NCBI GenBank assembly: GCA_036346355.1
Contig: CM070572.1
Location: forward strand, 33,083,944-33,147,943
Length of the DNA: 64,000 nucleotides
Direction of reading: 5' to 3'
Origin: Rhipidocladum racemiflorum
Taxonomy: Eukaryota > Streptophyta > Magnoliopsida > Poales > Poaceae
Positions 9,744 through 21,982 of this stretch are shown here, piece by piece. Below the pieces are notes generated by a model. That model saw only the letters and a list, made by a program, of their open reading frames with translations, ran no database searches and was not told the origin of the DNA. Positions within the stretch are counted from its first letter, which is position 1; each line of letters opens with the position of its first letter. Both the position numbers and the translations under genes were made by a program.

Positions 9744-12417
9744 ATGGTAAGTTCTTTAACTGAAAATTGCTCTTACTACCAACTCTTTAGATCTGTGTCG
9801 CCATCAGGTGCACAGTTGGGAAATTCAGACCCGCAAATTCCTTACTTGACACTTGTTGCCATATCTTCAGCTAATTTCATAGCACTGGATTTCATATCTA
9901 AAACATTTATGTATCATATATGCCGTTGATGTTCAAACCTGGGACACTTTTTGGGGATTGCTTTCTGCTAGTACCTGTCTTTTTTTTTTTTTTGCAATTT
10001 GCATCTCTGCTTTGCATTTGGTAAATCAGTTTCTAAAACTTCATTCATTTTGTATATTTTGAACATATTAGCACTTTTGCCACGTATAGTTTGTCCATAG
10101 TTTTCTATAGACTCCATCTATTGCTGAACCAGACCGTACAGTCTTAATACAATTCTTTGTTGTAAACAGTATTTTGAAGGCTATGGTTACCGTGGAAGTA
10201 CTTTTGAGCAGACGTATCGCTGTTACCCTGCATCTTTCATTGACAAGGTATGTAAACCTTCTTTGGGTGAGGTGATGTGCTCGTTACTCTAGTGATCTAA
10301 TGTTGGAATAGTAATCCTTTTGGTATGTATCTTTCTTTTCAAGTTGAAGTCGGTACCAATACCAATACAACTTGCTCAAGCAATGATGTATTAATCTTCA
10401 TGATTTACCCACTTTCATGGATCATATGAGATGGATATTTTCCATGGGGTACTTAATCTGATTCCCCGTTTATGTCCTAGTTGTTTTGTGGCATTGCTTT
10501 TGTCTTCCAAAGCAAGGGCTAGCAATAGCATATCCTTACATGTTCTTTGATCTTTTATTTACTTGAATTTGAATGTCCACCTTTAATCTAGAATTAGTCA
10601 ACTAAAAATTGAATTCTGAATAACTAGTGATTTGTTGACTGTTAGCATGTTTTCATTCCCTCTTGCCTCATTAATATTGTGATTTTCTTGAATAGCATCC
10701 AACAGTAAATTCTTTCAACATCTAAAACAGCTATAAGAATTATTACCTCTCAAAAAAAATGCTTTGTTTCTATTTTTGGAAATTTATTTTGAAAGATCTC
10801 TTTTACTCTTTTTTGCAGCCACAGCTTGAAACTGGTGACAAAAGTATGCTCTCTGTTCACCGAGTTGCTTATCTATTTAAGTTACTTTTGGCGGTTGAAG
10901 TAATTATTACTTTGTTTCTTTTCAGTTATCATGCCACCTTCAGCACTTGATCGTCTCGGTAAGTTAGGAGCGTTAGATAACTTCTCTTTTCTGATTACAT
11001 GCATGCTGATAACTTACCGTGCTTGTTTTTAGCAATTTCCCTTGCTCTCTTTTCACTGTAAGTTGTCAAACCTGTTTCTGTTCTCTGCAGCATCTCTGCA
11101 TATTGAATATCCTATGCTATTTGAAGTCCACAATGCAGCAGCAGAACGGACTTCGCACTGTGGTGTCCTTGAGTTCATTGCAGAAGAAGGCATGATCTAC
11201 ATGCCATATTGGGTAGGGCCAGGTTTAGGATATTGTTACACTTACTTTTATGCGATATCATCATGTCAATCAAGCTAACTTTCAGCTACTCACCAGATGA
11301 TGCAAAATCTTCTTCTGCAAGAGGGAGATATGGTGTTCATAAAAAATGCCAACCTCCCAAAGGGCACATATGTGAAGCTGCAGCCTCATACAACTGACTT
11401 TTTAGATATTTCAAACCCCAAAGCAATGTTAGTATTGGTTTGATGAACTATTTTCTTTTCCTTGTGAAACATTTTTTTTTTGCTTTCACTTCCTATGACG
11501 TTGGTATCGTGACTGAAGCTTCATGTGTGAGTAATGAGATCCCTGAAGAACACTAATGGTCAGTTTGTCATTCTTGCAGCTTGGAGAAAACTTTGCGAAA
11601 CTACTCCTGTCTAACCACTGGTGACAGCATTATGGTAGCGTATAATAACAAGAAATACTACATTGATATAGTGGAAACAAAGCCTTCCAGTGCTATAAGT
11701 ATCATTGAGACTGATTGTGAGGTTGACTTTGCTCCACCACTTGACTATAAAGAACCTGAGCCACCAAAACCTGCTGTTCCTCCTAGCGCAGCACCTACTT
11801 CAGGTAGCTTTCTTGGTCTATACATAATTAGTAATTGTGGTTAGCATTCCTCAAGTTCTCTTGCCATTCATTAGTAACAAAGGATCCACATGCTCCTGTT
11901 GCAGAGGCTGCAGTTGAAGAGGAACCAAAGTTCATACCCTTCACTGGTTCTGGAAGGCGTCTGAATGGAAAGCCTTCTAAAGATCAGGATGCGTCAGCCT
12001 CATCCCCTGCAAAGCGGCAAGCTAATGCAACCAACAGCGTGCAGCCCTCAACAGCCTCCGCATCACAGAGCAGTTCTTCACGTAAAACCACGGGAAAGCT
12101 TGTCTTTGGTGGTGGGAGTCGCTCATCAAAGGAAACAGATAAGGTTAGTACTTTGCAACATATGCACCTTGTGGCAGCTTTTTTGAAAATTCAATGAGGA
12201 ACTGCATTATTTTTCTGGGCTCTAGTCTGAAAGTCATTTGAGATACATGGAACCACTGCCTTCCAGGCTTCCAGCTTTGATTGTGTCAACACGCCTGTTC
12301 ACCGTAACATTTTGTCCGTCAATGTAGGTACCTGAAAAGGAAGCAAAGGAGGACCCGAAGAAAGAAGAACCGAAATTTGCAGCGTTCACGGGAAAGAAAT
12401 ACTCATTGAAGGGCTGA
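9744..12417 (+). CDS. UFD1: UFD1, ubiquitin fusion degradation protein 1 (Cdc48/p97 cofactor)
   Basis: Coding exons 9744-9746, 10170-10247, 10819-10843, 10926-10958, 11091-11212, 11297-11427, 11580-11803, 11905-12143 and 12328-12417 join in frame with GT-AG introns to 314 residues, the usual UFD1 length. The N-terminal UFD1 double-psi-barrel fold is recognised by GYRGSTFEQTYRCYPASFID, IIMPPSALDRL, FIAEEGMIYMPYW, LPKGTYVKLQPHTTDFLDI and LRNYSCLTTGDSI. The C-terminal half is low in complexity and contains two related PKF.(P/A)FTG motifs, the last just before the end (GKKYSLKG). In the family UFD1 pairs with NPL4 to bring ubiquitinated substrates to Cdc48 in ER-associated and chromatin-associated degradation. 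The start codon occupies the last three bases of exon 2 (9711-9746). No frame break is seen. Confidence 0.93.
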
Positions 12418-12713
12418 ACAGCCAGATAATGTATTATCAGTATTTCCAGTGACAGTCTCGATCAGGGATGAGAGTTTGGTTTTCTACTGTTTGGCTATCT
12501 CTGATTCCTTGGTGCATCTTTGGGAGTGGCCCTGAAGTTCCACGCTTGTTTCCTGTCAACTGTGAGCCGTATGTCAACGACAGCGGAACGACGTGTAAAA
12601 AACACAATCAGTTCATGGATTTTTACCGAGCTTTACATGTGTCTGTCGTTGCTGTTGATTTGCCCTGTCTAGTTTGAATGGTCCAGAAAGTCCCAACGGT
12701 TTTGCAATGGAAG
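12418..12713 (+). other. UFD1 3' UTR and flank up to the Copia insertion
   Basis: 296 bp of non-coding sequence between the UFD1 stop and the Copia target duplication GGAAG (12709-12713). No clear poly-A signal was fixed. The element may therefore sit in, or just beyond, the UFD1 3' UTR. Confidence 0.45.
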
Positions 12714-12958
12714 TGTTAGGAAACGGATTCGTATCCTGTTAGGAAACGGATTCGTATCCGATATGGACTCTTCCTTATCTCTAAGCAGAACCGCTATATA
12801 TAGGAGGCAGGGGGTCACCCCATTATGAAGAAGCGTACGAATAATAAAGCGGTCCGTTCACTCATATTGTGTCTCTCGCCCTCTCTTTTCTGTTCTCGAT
12901 TTAGATCTATTAGGCAACCCCGGACTATTCGATAGCGAGGTTGTCTAACGCGTTATCG
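12714..12958 (+). repeat. Copia 5' LTR
   Basis: The LTR begins with a near-exact tandem duplication: TGTTAGGAAACGGATTCGTA occurs at 12714 and again at 12738. The 3' LTR has the same duplication with changes (TGTTAGGAAGCGGATTCGTA and a diverged second copy), so it predates this insertion. A TATATATAGGAGGC promoter-like run lies at about 12796. The last base differs from the expected TAACA, so the right edge is approximate. Confidence 0.85.
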
Positions 12959-13160
12959 GCCGCAACCAAGCTCCTGGGAGAAAAGATTGAAAGGTGAGAA
13001 AGACAAGAAGTGAAGGATCATCGGCGGCGACGACGTCTACTACGGCGATTGATCGCGCGATCCGATCTGCAATCAACTTCGCCATCAAAGCGGCATCCAC
13101 TCGGATTGCGAAATAAAGTCTGGCGACTCTATCCTCGCGATAGTCTACCTGGGAAGCAGA

Positions 13161-16100
13161 TTGAAAAGTGAGAAAGAAATCGATGTAGCGCCCAATGGAG
13201 AAATATGCATTGTTGATAGTGGCACAACAAATACCATCTTAAGAGAGTCGAAATACTTCCAGGCGATCACGAAGAAGCCCGGAAGGATTACGACTATCGC
13301 AGAAGCGATCTACGCATATAATAGGCTCGGGAAGAGCCACAATTATATTGCCAATGGGTACAACTTTGGTAATTGAAGAAGCCCTCTTGTACCTGAATCA
13401 ACCGCGCACTCTCTTAAGTTTCAAAGATATCGGCGCCAATGGGTTTCACGTAGAAACCAATGAAGAAAATGGCAAAGAACACTTGTGCATTGTGAAGCAG
13501 CGAATATGGAAAGATGGTACTAGAAAAATGTCCCTCATATGAATGCAGGTTTGTACTACCACGAAAATCAATGCACACATGATGTACTTCTTTAAAGCTG
13601 TCTTTAGAAGCTCTGAATTATTTGCTTTATGGCATTGTAGATTAGGTCATCCTGGTCTTAGATTGATGAGAAATATAGTTAACAACTCACAAGGTCATAG
13701 CATTAATGTTAAGAATTTCCCGAATCACGAAGATTTTGTGTGCCATGCATGTGCCAGAAATTAATAACTAGACCCTACATTATGAAAGTGCAACATGAAA
13801 TCCCTGCATTCTGGAGCATTCGAGGGGATATTTATGCGGCCGATTCGAGCCCTTATCGAGGGCCGTTTCGATGCTATGGTGCTCATTGATGCTTCCTCGA
13901 AATGGTCGCATACATGTTTCTTGTCAACAAGGAATCATGCATTCATAAAGCTGATCTCGCGAGATCATCGAATTAAGAATGCTTTTCACGATCATCGCGT
14001 GAAGTCCATTCGAATGGACAATCTTGGCGAATTTACTTCCAAGGCATTTGATGATTATTGCACAACAGCGGGAATAAGCTGTTGAGCACTCTGTCTGCGC
14101 ACGTCCATACGCAAAATGGGCTAGTGAAGCACTAATAAAGAGGATTAAGTTCATTGCCCGGACCGCTCTTGCGAGTTGTAACTTGCCCAACACTTGTTGG
14201 GGACACGCTTGATCTGCCATGGCGGCACTCATCAATTATAGACCATCGGCCTACAACATCCATTCACCAATGCAATTAGTGCAAGGGGTCATCCCGAATT
14301 TCCCATCTTAGAAATTTTGGTTGTATGGTATATGTACCTATACCACCCCCACAGCCAATTGCAATGGGCCCTACTCCATAAAGTCTAGGATATACGTTGG
14401 TTATGAGAGTGCATCCATAATCAGTGTATTTGGAACCCATATTTGGAGACTTACACCTGACCGGCAGGTCCCGATTGCATCTTTGTGAGGACCATTTCCG
14501 TCATTAGGGGAGAGAATCAACCATTGGATGAAAAATGCCGGAAATAGTATGGCATTCCCTTTGGGATCAGCGCATGACCCTCGCACTAATGAAGCAAATC
14601 AAGAAGTCCGAAGATAATTGATTTGCGAATTTAGTAAAATGCTGATCATTTTGTGATCCGGCGTGGTTAAGTCGCATGTACCGGCAAGAAATGCACCGAG
14701 AGAGGGTGGAAATACCAAAGAAAGCGAAGGTATCCTCATCCTGTTGAGGCCTCAAAGAAAAAAACGAGGAGATCACGGCTTCTCAAACTCAAAGTACCGG
14801 AGGCGTCACAGGGGCGCGAAGGACTTACCACAGCGATCACAAAAGTGCCCCAAAGCAAGAAGGAGCAGTTGAGACCTGGCACTAGAAAGAAGCATGGAAA
14901 AGGCAATTCAGATCTGAACCTTCCATTGGAAAGCCAGCGGAAATAATGTGTGCGCACATTGGCGGAGAAAAACTAAAGGAACTTGCTCCTGGAATGGGAA
15001 ATAGCAATGAAGAGAAAGTAGAAGTGCACGAAGCACCCCTTGATGAAATGGCCATAAACTTTGTAATATCGGGAGAATCGATGAATAGAGCAACGACCAA
15101 TGTCGATGCATACTTTGCAAAGAAGATTGCCACGATCATTAATCATGATCCGAGCATCTCTCGCGAGTGCAAGAAAAGGCTCGATTGGGAAGATTGGAAG
15201 AAGGCAATCACCTTGAGTTAGTCTCTACGAACAAAAGAGAGGTGTTTGGGCACATGTGCACGCCTCCCCATATAAACCCGTAGGTCACAAATGGGTTTTT
15301 GTTACGCAAGAGAAAGCGAAAACAATGAAGTTATGAGTACAAGGCAAGGCTTGTCGCTCAAGGTTTCACTCAACGTCCTGGGGTTGATTATGAAGAAACC
15401 TATTCTCCGGTCATGGGTGGAATTACCTTTAGATACTTGATCTCAATGGCGATCCAACTTGAAGTTGAAAATGAAGCTAATGGATGTTGTCCACTGACAT
15501 ATTTGTATGGAAACTTGGATTAGGAGATATACATGAAAGTACTTAGGAAGGTATCCCTATCCCGAACCAAGGCCAGAGCAAGCGAGAAACCTATACGATG
15601 TGAAATTGGAGAAATCAACTTTGTATGGGCTGAAGCGATCGAGGAAGAATGTGGTACAATCGGCTTAAGTGACTTTCTTTGCAAGAAAGGCTACCTGAGC
15701 ATGAAGATTGTCCATGTGTGTTTATAGCTTGATCCCGAATGGATTTTGTATAATCTCCGTCTATGTAGATGACTTGAACATCATTAGGACGGATGAGGAA
15801 ATTGAAGAAGCATGCACATACTTGAAGTCTGAATTTGAAATGAAAGACTTGGGTAAAACCAAGTTCTGTTTAGGCTTGCGGCTTGAACATGTCCAAGGCG
15901 GAATCTTGGTACACCAAGCATCCTACCGTGAAAGTGTTGGAAAGATTTGGCTTTGAAAAGGCATACCCGCAAAGACCCCAATGGTGGGAAGGTCACTCCA
16001 AGCAGACCTAGACCCATACAGGCCTAAAGAAGAGGGGAGGAGAAGTCTGGGGCGGAATTCCCATACTTGAGTGCAATTGGAGCGCTCATGTACCTTCTGA

Positions 16101-16680
16101 ATAGCACTAGGCCGGACATTCACGTTCGTGAATTTGCTAGCGCGATGCAGTCTGGAGAACCCACCAAAAGGCATTGGAAAGGGAGTTAAGGGCGTCTTCG
16201 TTACCTCAAGGAAGCAAAGAACTCGGTTTGTTCTATAGAAGGAACAATGAATTGAATTTGGTTGGCTATGCCAATCTTTGAGTACCTATCGGACCCGCAT
16301 CTTTGGTAAGTCTAAGCCGGGTATGTTTTCCTTTGCGGTGGAACAACAATTTAGTGGAAGTCATCTAGCGGACTCTTGTCTCGGCGTCGACAAACCACTT
16401 TCGAGAAATAATTGCACAGTATGAAGCCTCTCGGGAATGTGCATGGCTTGAAGAATGGTTCACCACATCCGGAAGTCATGTGGCACGGTTTGAACATGGA
16501 ACAAACCCCACTATTATCTATGAAGATAATGCAGCTTGTGTTGCACAAGTACAAATGGGATATGTGAAGAGTAACCTTACAAAGCATATCAACCCCAAGT
16601 TCTTTTATGCTCATGAAATGCATAAGATGAGCGAGATAAAGATCTTGCATACTAAAGTCGTGTGAAATCTACTTGATTTA
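13161..16680 (+). pseudogene. Copia pol remnant (protease, integrase, RT, RNase H)
   Basis: Recognisable pieces in order: a protease-like CIVDSGTTNTIL at about 13207; the GAG-pre-integrase HCRLGHPGLRLMRNIV and CHAC zinc motif at 13633-13757; an integrase core piece with VLIDASSKW and RMDNLGEFTSKAF at 13880-14060; an RT start with KARLVAQGFTQRPGVDYEET at about 15340-15405; the RT catalytic box VYVDDLNII at about 15760; and RNase H with IYEDNAACVAQ at about 16516. Stops and frameshifts separate them, so no complete polyprotein can be read. Confidence 0.9.
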
Positions 16681-17035
16681 TTCACTAAGTCACTCCCGGC
16701 ATCTTCCTTTGAAAGATGTATTAGAGGAATCGGGATGATGAGGCTTAGAGAAGTGCAGATTTCGGGAGATTTTCACATGCTCCTACATAAATCTCAAACA
16801 TGAAGTTTGAGTACCCAGCGTAAATCTTGAAGATTAACATTGAAGTTTGGGTGGATTGTACTCTTTCCTTAAGTAAGTTTTTCATTGAAGTTTTTCTTAC
16901 ATAAGGTTTTGATGAGGCAATCCGTGCAACCACATAGCGTGTGCTATGTACTCTTTCTCCAATTATTTTTCCCACTTTGGGTTTTTATGGAGTTTAATGA
17001 GGCATATGCATCTCGCGGTTGAAGAGTCAAGGGAG

Positions 17036-17269
17036 TGTTAGGAAGCGGATTCGTATCCTGTTAGGGAAAGCGGATTAAGTATCCGATATGGACTCTTCGC
17101 TTATCTCTATGACACCGCTATATATAGGAGGCGGTGTTATGTGAAGAAGCGTCTGAATAATAAAGCAGATCCGTTCCTCCTCATATTGTGTCTCTCGCCC
17201 TCTCTTTCTGTTCTCCAGTTTAGATCTATTAGGCAACCCCGGACTATTCGATAGCGAGGTTGTCTAACA
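17036..17269 (+). repeat. Copia 3' LTR
   Basis: 234 bp beginning TGTTAGGAAGCGG and ending TTGTCTAACA, directly followed by the target duplicate GGAAG. Compared with the 5' LTR it has several small indels (for example around 17065-17130), showing that the insertion is not recent. Confidence 0.88.
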
Positions 17270-17274
17270 GGAAG

Positions 17275-18256
17275 TACTAGCGGCGGCAGCCGTTTCGAGG
17301 GGGAGAGGAGACGAGACGTCTGGAGGTCAGGTTAGTGACGTTGCCCAAATCATCAGCTTACTTTGATCTATGCACGAAAACCATCAGTAGAGCAACCAGC
17401 ACGCCTGCATCGGTTTCTCCCCAACACCCTAATGGCGATTTTTGAAGAAGACGACGATGCTGCACTAGGTACTTTTGGCTGTTGAATCGATGGCATCGTA
17501 ATCGCTATCAACGATACGAGGGTTCCAAGCCAAAACAACCGTGAACAGGAACTAAAAACCCCGAAAGCACAATGTGCCTATGGCCTTACGTGGTTGTGCG
17601 ATCGTCTGCACGTATGTAGCTTCGGTGGCGAGTCCTGCGACAGACAATTTCGTGTCAGCCAGCGCCGATAATTTCGTGTCAGCCATTACTTCCAACGACG
17701 GGCTCTTGTCTACATCTGTAGCTTTTCAACTCGTGTGTTAATCCATGCTCTTTTCTCTTTTTTTTCAAGGAAAGCTCGTTCCACGCTCATGCAACCGACT
17801 TTTAATCACACCAAATATGTTTTATTCGACTCAATCTGCATTTAAGAACAGGTAATCGATATTAGATCAACATAATAAGCTATACATGCCTTACAATACA
17901 AAATTAGCTGCCATAAACACGTCTTTACCTGGACTAATTGCAGCATCGAGGGATGTTGTATCTGTACTGATTTAGACTGCACAAAACATCATCTTTCCTT
18001 GGCTTGATTCCCAAAAGGACAGTGCAGACGAGTCGGGTATGGTAACAAGAGCCAGAACCAGTGATAATTCTGTCTTTTTGGCCGGGCCGATCTGAACTGA
18101 CCGGCCAAATTTTATTAAGCACAAGTTTTTTGACTGACATAAAGCTAGGTGGAAATACAAGCAACAGACAACGCGGCACTCGCCGCTTAGCACATCAGAA
18201 TCAGTCGCCAGTTTCTTGCTCGTTGAAGAAGCCCGCGCCGCGCATCTCCACTGCTC
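17275..18256. other. intergenic, unassigned
   Basis: About 980 bp. A short frame at about 17431 reads MAIFEEDDDAALG and then stops; it ends beside a GGTACT that could be a splice donor, so it may be an orphan first exon, but no second exon was found. Otherwise nothing is recognisable. Confidence 0.4.
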
Positions 18257-19973
18257 TGTAACACCCGGCATTCTACGTAACATGAATATCATTTCATCGA
18301 ACTTTTTCGCTAAATTATAATCCTTTTAAACATAAATTTCAGCAAACAATATTTCATCTCTTTTAACCACTAAACGTGAACTAAGTAATTACCATATGAA
18401 ATAACAATGTAACTAATAACTGAAACAAGAACAATAATAAACTTGGAACGCGCTCCCAAGAACGCCTAAGTTCACACGCTTGAGAACGGCCAGAGCACAT
18501 GGGGAGCAACTTACTGTTTGCTTATCTTTGACAAAGCCACCGAATGAAAAACAAAACCAAGATATAAACAAAGTCCATATTTATTGTTTAACAAACTAGA
18601 CTAACTCCGCGCGAGACTAATTCCACTAAAAATTATTCCATCACTAAACACTATCTATACTATTCGTTGTTCTATGAATATAACAAATGCTAAATATTTT
18701 ATAGGGGAATGGTGTAGTGACATATGACATAACCGTGCTACTCTTCTTCGTGCATGCCGGCCTTATTGTACCTAAAGCATTAAATAAATAAGCATGAGTC
18801 CAAGATAGCAAAGTACATCATAGAATGATAACATCACATGCATATAAATTCATCAAATTAATTTATTTTTCTTTCATTCATGCAATGCATATGTCTACAT
18901 GCTGATATACACATCACATAGCTTATACCAATATAGCTAAGTGCACACCTATCGATATTGCACTCATTCCCTTCCATCCCGTGGAGGGGCTTACTGCGGT
19001 AGGACTTTCATGCCCACACAAAGTAGGTCTTAGAGGGCCACACAGATCACCTCTTGCACCATGAATACACATATGCGAATGTCATGAGTTATTAATATGT
19101 TCCATCATGTCCATTATTCCTATCATCATAACATATCATAACATATGGCATGAATCATATAAAGCATCACGATAGCAAGTTTCCAATAATAACAATAAGA
19201 ATTAGCCATCCACATCATTATTCTATCATGCACTTGCCTTTTTACCCACATGGTATGGAATGACGTGAGGTTGAAGCCAAACCCGAAGTCACTCCTCCTA
19301 AGAGTAAATCCATCTCAAAATCATGCTATAATAGTACAAGCATCAAATATAACAATATCACACCTATGCACAATCCCGTATATAATTCTCTTCCTCGCCG
19401 GACATCTTTCCCTTGCTGTTCCGACGGTTGAAAGACCGTAACTCCTAGCTCAGGAGGCCAAACATAGGAAACCATATATTTTCTAAAAACTACAGAAGAT
19501 TACCTACAATTTTTTAGATATCTAAAATTTTCAATTAATCCATTAAATCCCTCGTTTCAAACCCTGAAGACTAATCTGATGGTTTACTGGATAGCAGACT
19601 TCACAATTTCAACACTATTTTTACACAACTCCAAAATTAGTAAACCATAGCATATATGGAATCTACAAAAAATTACCTAGCTTTTGCCAGTTATATATAT
19701 AATTTAATTTGGCCATTAACTAACTCTAATCAGCAGATTATCACGACTGCCCTTAGCAACGACTAGTTTCTAGATAGGAAACTTCTACATGCCACAACTT
19801 TTAAACCATTTAACCAAATTTTATATTCTTGTACTCTAATAAAACTTAGATAGAGATCTACATTTTTCACAACTTTCGTGGGGACTGGAACTGATAATAG
19901 ATATCCCAAAACTCGCCCCAAAAACCAAGCCCATTATTAAACGAATACCGATCTCTCCCAAACTCCATCCCGG
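18257..19973 (-). mobile_element. LTR-like element starting TGTAACACCCGG (ends uncertain)
   Basis: The left edge TGTAACACCCGGCATT matches the termini of the LTR-like arm at 44451-46668. Internal landmarks follow the same order as in that arm: a GCATGCCGG...TACCTAAA block near 18755 and a CCTTCCATCCCG block near 18972. A possible 5-bp duplication TGCTC is at 18252-18256 and 19974-19978, but the right edge lacks a CA end and the match could be chance. There is no coding sequence. Confidence 0.45.
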
Positions 19974-20283
19974 TGCTCTCCAACCACTACATCTGCCACC
20001 AATACATCCATTACATCTACTACATTGCCAACAAGACCAACAATAATCTAGAGTTTATACACGCGTCTCGAATTTTTGCCAGAAACGTCAACGTCGGTGA
20101 TCCTCCGCAATTCCCGCACATTCCTGCTCCTTCTCCTTCTTCTCCCTACCTCCCTTTTTTTTCTTGTTCCTTTGTGGTTGGTGCTGTTTTCCTCAACCCG
20201 TTACTCCTAGTCCTAGTGCAAAGAGACAAGCACCATGCATGTTTGACAATACAGCTAACAGCAGCGATAGGCTATGTGGTTGG

Positions 20284-20440
20284 TAGTAGAAATTAGATAT
20301 ATATATTGATTTGTTGAGAGTATTTCTATTACTTTGCTACCGAAGAAAGTATAAATAAATACTATCTAATATAATTTATTGGATAAAAAGAATAAACTAT
20401 CCGCATTAAATTTAGTGCACCGAAGAGGAGCTCTTTCTTA
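20284..20440. repeat. short dispersed repeat, copy 1
   Basis: Shares an ordered series with 25057-25190: TTGATTTGTT, TTTCTATTACT, ATTGGAT(C/A)..AAAGAATGAAC or similar, and TTTAGTGTAC/TTTAGTGCAC with a following GAGCTC. It looks like an old MITE family. Ends were not resolved. Confidence 0.45.
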
Positions 20441-21982
20441 CATATCAAAGCAGCGTTGACATTCAATGCAACATGCGCGTTGTCTGGCATCACCTTCGCC
20501 ATTGAAGATGATTTTTCACATATGCGTGGTAAACAATTGTCAAGCTGCGGCAGCAATGGCGCTAGCTAGCTGGATTTTCTTTCACCGCCCTTTGTCTTGA
20601 ATTATTGTTCGATAGGTCATGGACTATTGGCACAGATAATCCTATGTTGCACTATCCCGTCTCTATGGACGTCTTTAGGTTGGTTTGTGTTGGGTCTGTA
20701 TGGTTTGTGTCAGGTCCGTATAAGATGAAGATATCAACCGATCCGATGGCGAACCTTGAACAAAAATTAAGAGAGGTCTAATTCAATGAATTGTGTATTA
20801 ATTCTTTGTATAGAGAGCTAATTTATTGCTTTGATAAGTGTCTATTTATATAATATCAATATTGAATTAAGAGGGGGTCATGGCCCCTCCTTGAGCTATA
20901 CAAAGCTCCGCAATTGCAACCGTGCTTTGACTCCACGTGGGGCCCACCCAAGTGTAAGAGAGTAAACGGCAGACGATTTCGCCACCAGTTCTTTCCATGA
21001 TTTGCATATCTTGCTTTCTAAATAACAATTATCTCGCATTTGTCATCATCATGCCATTCTATGCTAAGTAACTATTCTTAGTCTGGATGTAATCCTTGCT
21101 AACCAGTCACCAGGATAATCTTACTTTTGTTAGGGGTTCTGAGCTTCCACAATTTCTTCATGGCTTGATTTCGTTTCTTAATAGGGTGTAGTTCTTTTTT
21201 TTTTTTTTTCATACAAAGATTTACGCTAAAAGTGCATAGCAGGCTGTTAGTGGTCTTGTCTAAATGGACCCTCACCCAGTTTCTTAGCAAGCACACTGTT
21301 CCCTAAGCTTAACACTGCTATTTAATATATTCCTAACTCCAATTGCCCCGCTCGTGTCAAGGATGCCAAGGGAAAGCTACCAACAATTGCCTGACTCGGA
21401 TTTTTGGAGCAAATAAGTGTGTAGAAAATGCAGTGTTGCAATGTTCATACATCAGTGTGAATCTTGAGACCTTTTACTCGTCTAATAAATCTGAGCCATC
21501 TGCCTTGTTTCTAAAAATGCAAATCTTCCACTGGGGCTACAAGCTATGATGGAAAAAACCCAAAACAAATGCGTCTCCAAACAGAGGCAATCTGCTAAAA
21601 TGTCATAATGTACTGACATTTCAGCTACCTAAACGCTGTTGCGAAAAAGAATAGCAATTCCAACCATTAGCACGAAGCATTCATTTGCTTACCAAGCATA
21701 CTATATTATCATGATAACAGGTTATACCCAAATTAACATTGTACAAGTTACGATCGCAAACCACATAGCTGTTATTCAGCATAACTCCGCATGACTGACC
21801 GACTAACCCGAGAGACCGATAGCTAAACTGAAAAAACAAATGCAAAAGGCATTTGTGATGAAGACTTGCTACTATAAACAACTTTGAGCAGCAGGCAATT
21901 AGCATGGAATGGAACAATCAGCAGCCGACGCCACAAATGCAGAAAATCTGACACGCGGACTGATGTAGGGAACGCAGACTGG
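20441..21982. other. downstream flank and 3' UTR side of the response regulator
   Basis: No gene is supported. 20740-20900 has an AT-rich, LTR-like phrase but no pair was found. The last few hundred bases before 21983 are probably the 3' UTR of the minus-strand gene; its end is not fixed. Confidence 0.4.

Larger units (their letters stand above)
12714..17269 (+). mobile_element. Copia LTR retrotransposon, degenerate, with both LTRs
   Basis: The 5' LTR runs 12714 to about 12958 and the 3' LTR runs 17036-17269. Both open with TGTTAGGAA and close with GTTGTCTAAC, and the element is flanked by GGAAG at 12709-12713 and 17270-17274. A purine-rich GAAGAGTCAAGGGAG tract precedes the 3' LTR. Only about 200 bp separate the 5' LTR from protease-like sequence, so most of gag is missing. 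The pol order protease, integrase, RT, RNase H is that of Copia elements. Frames are broken throughout, so the copy is not autonomous. Confidence 0.92.
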
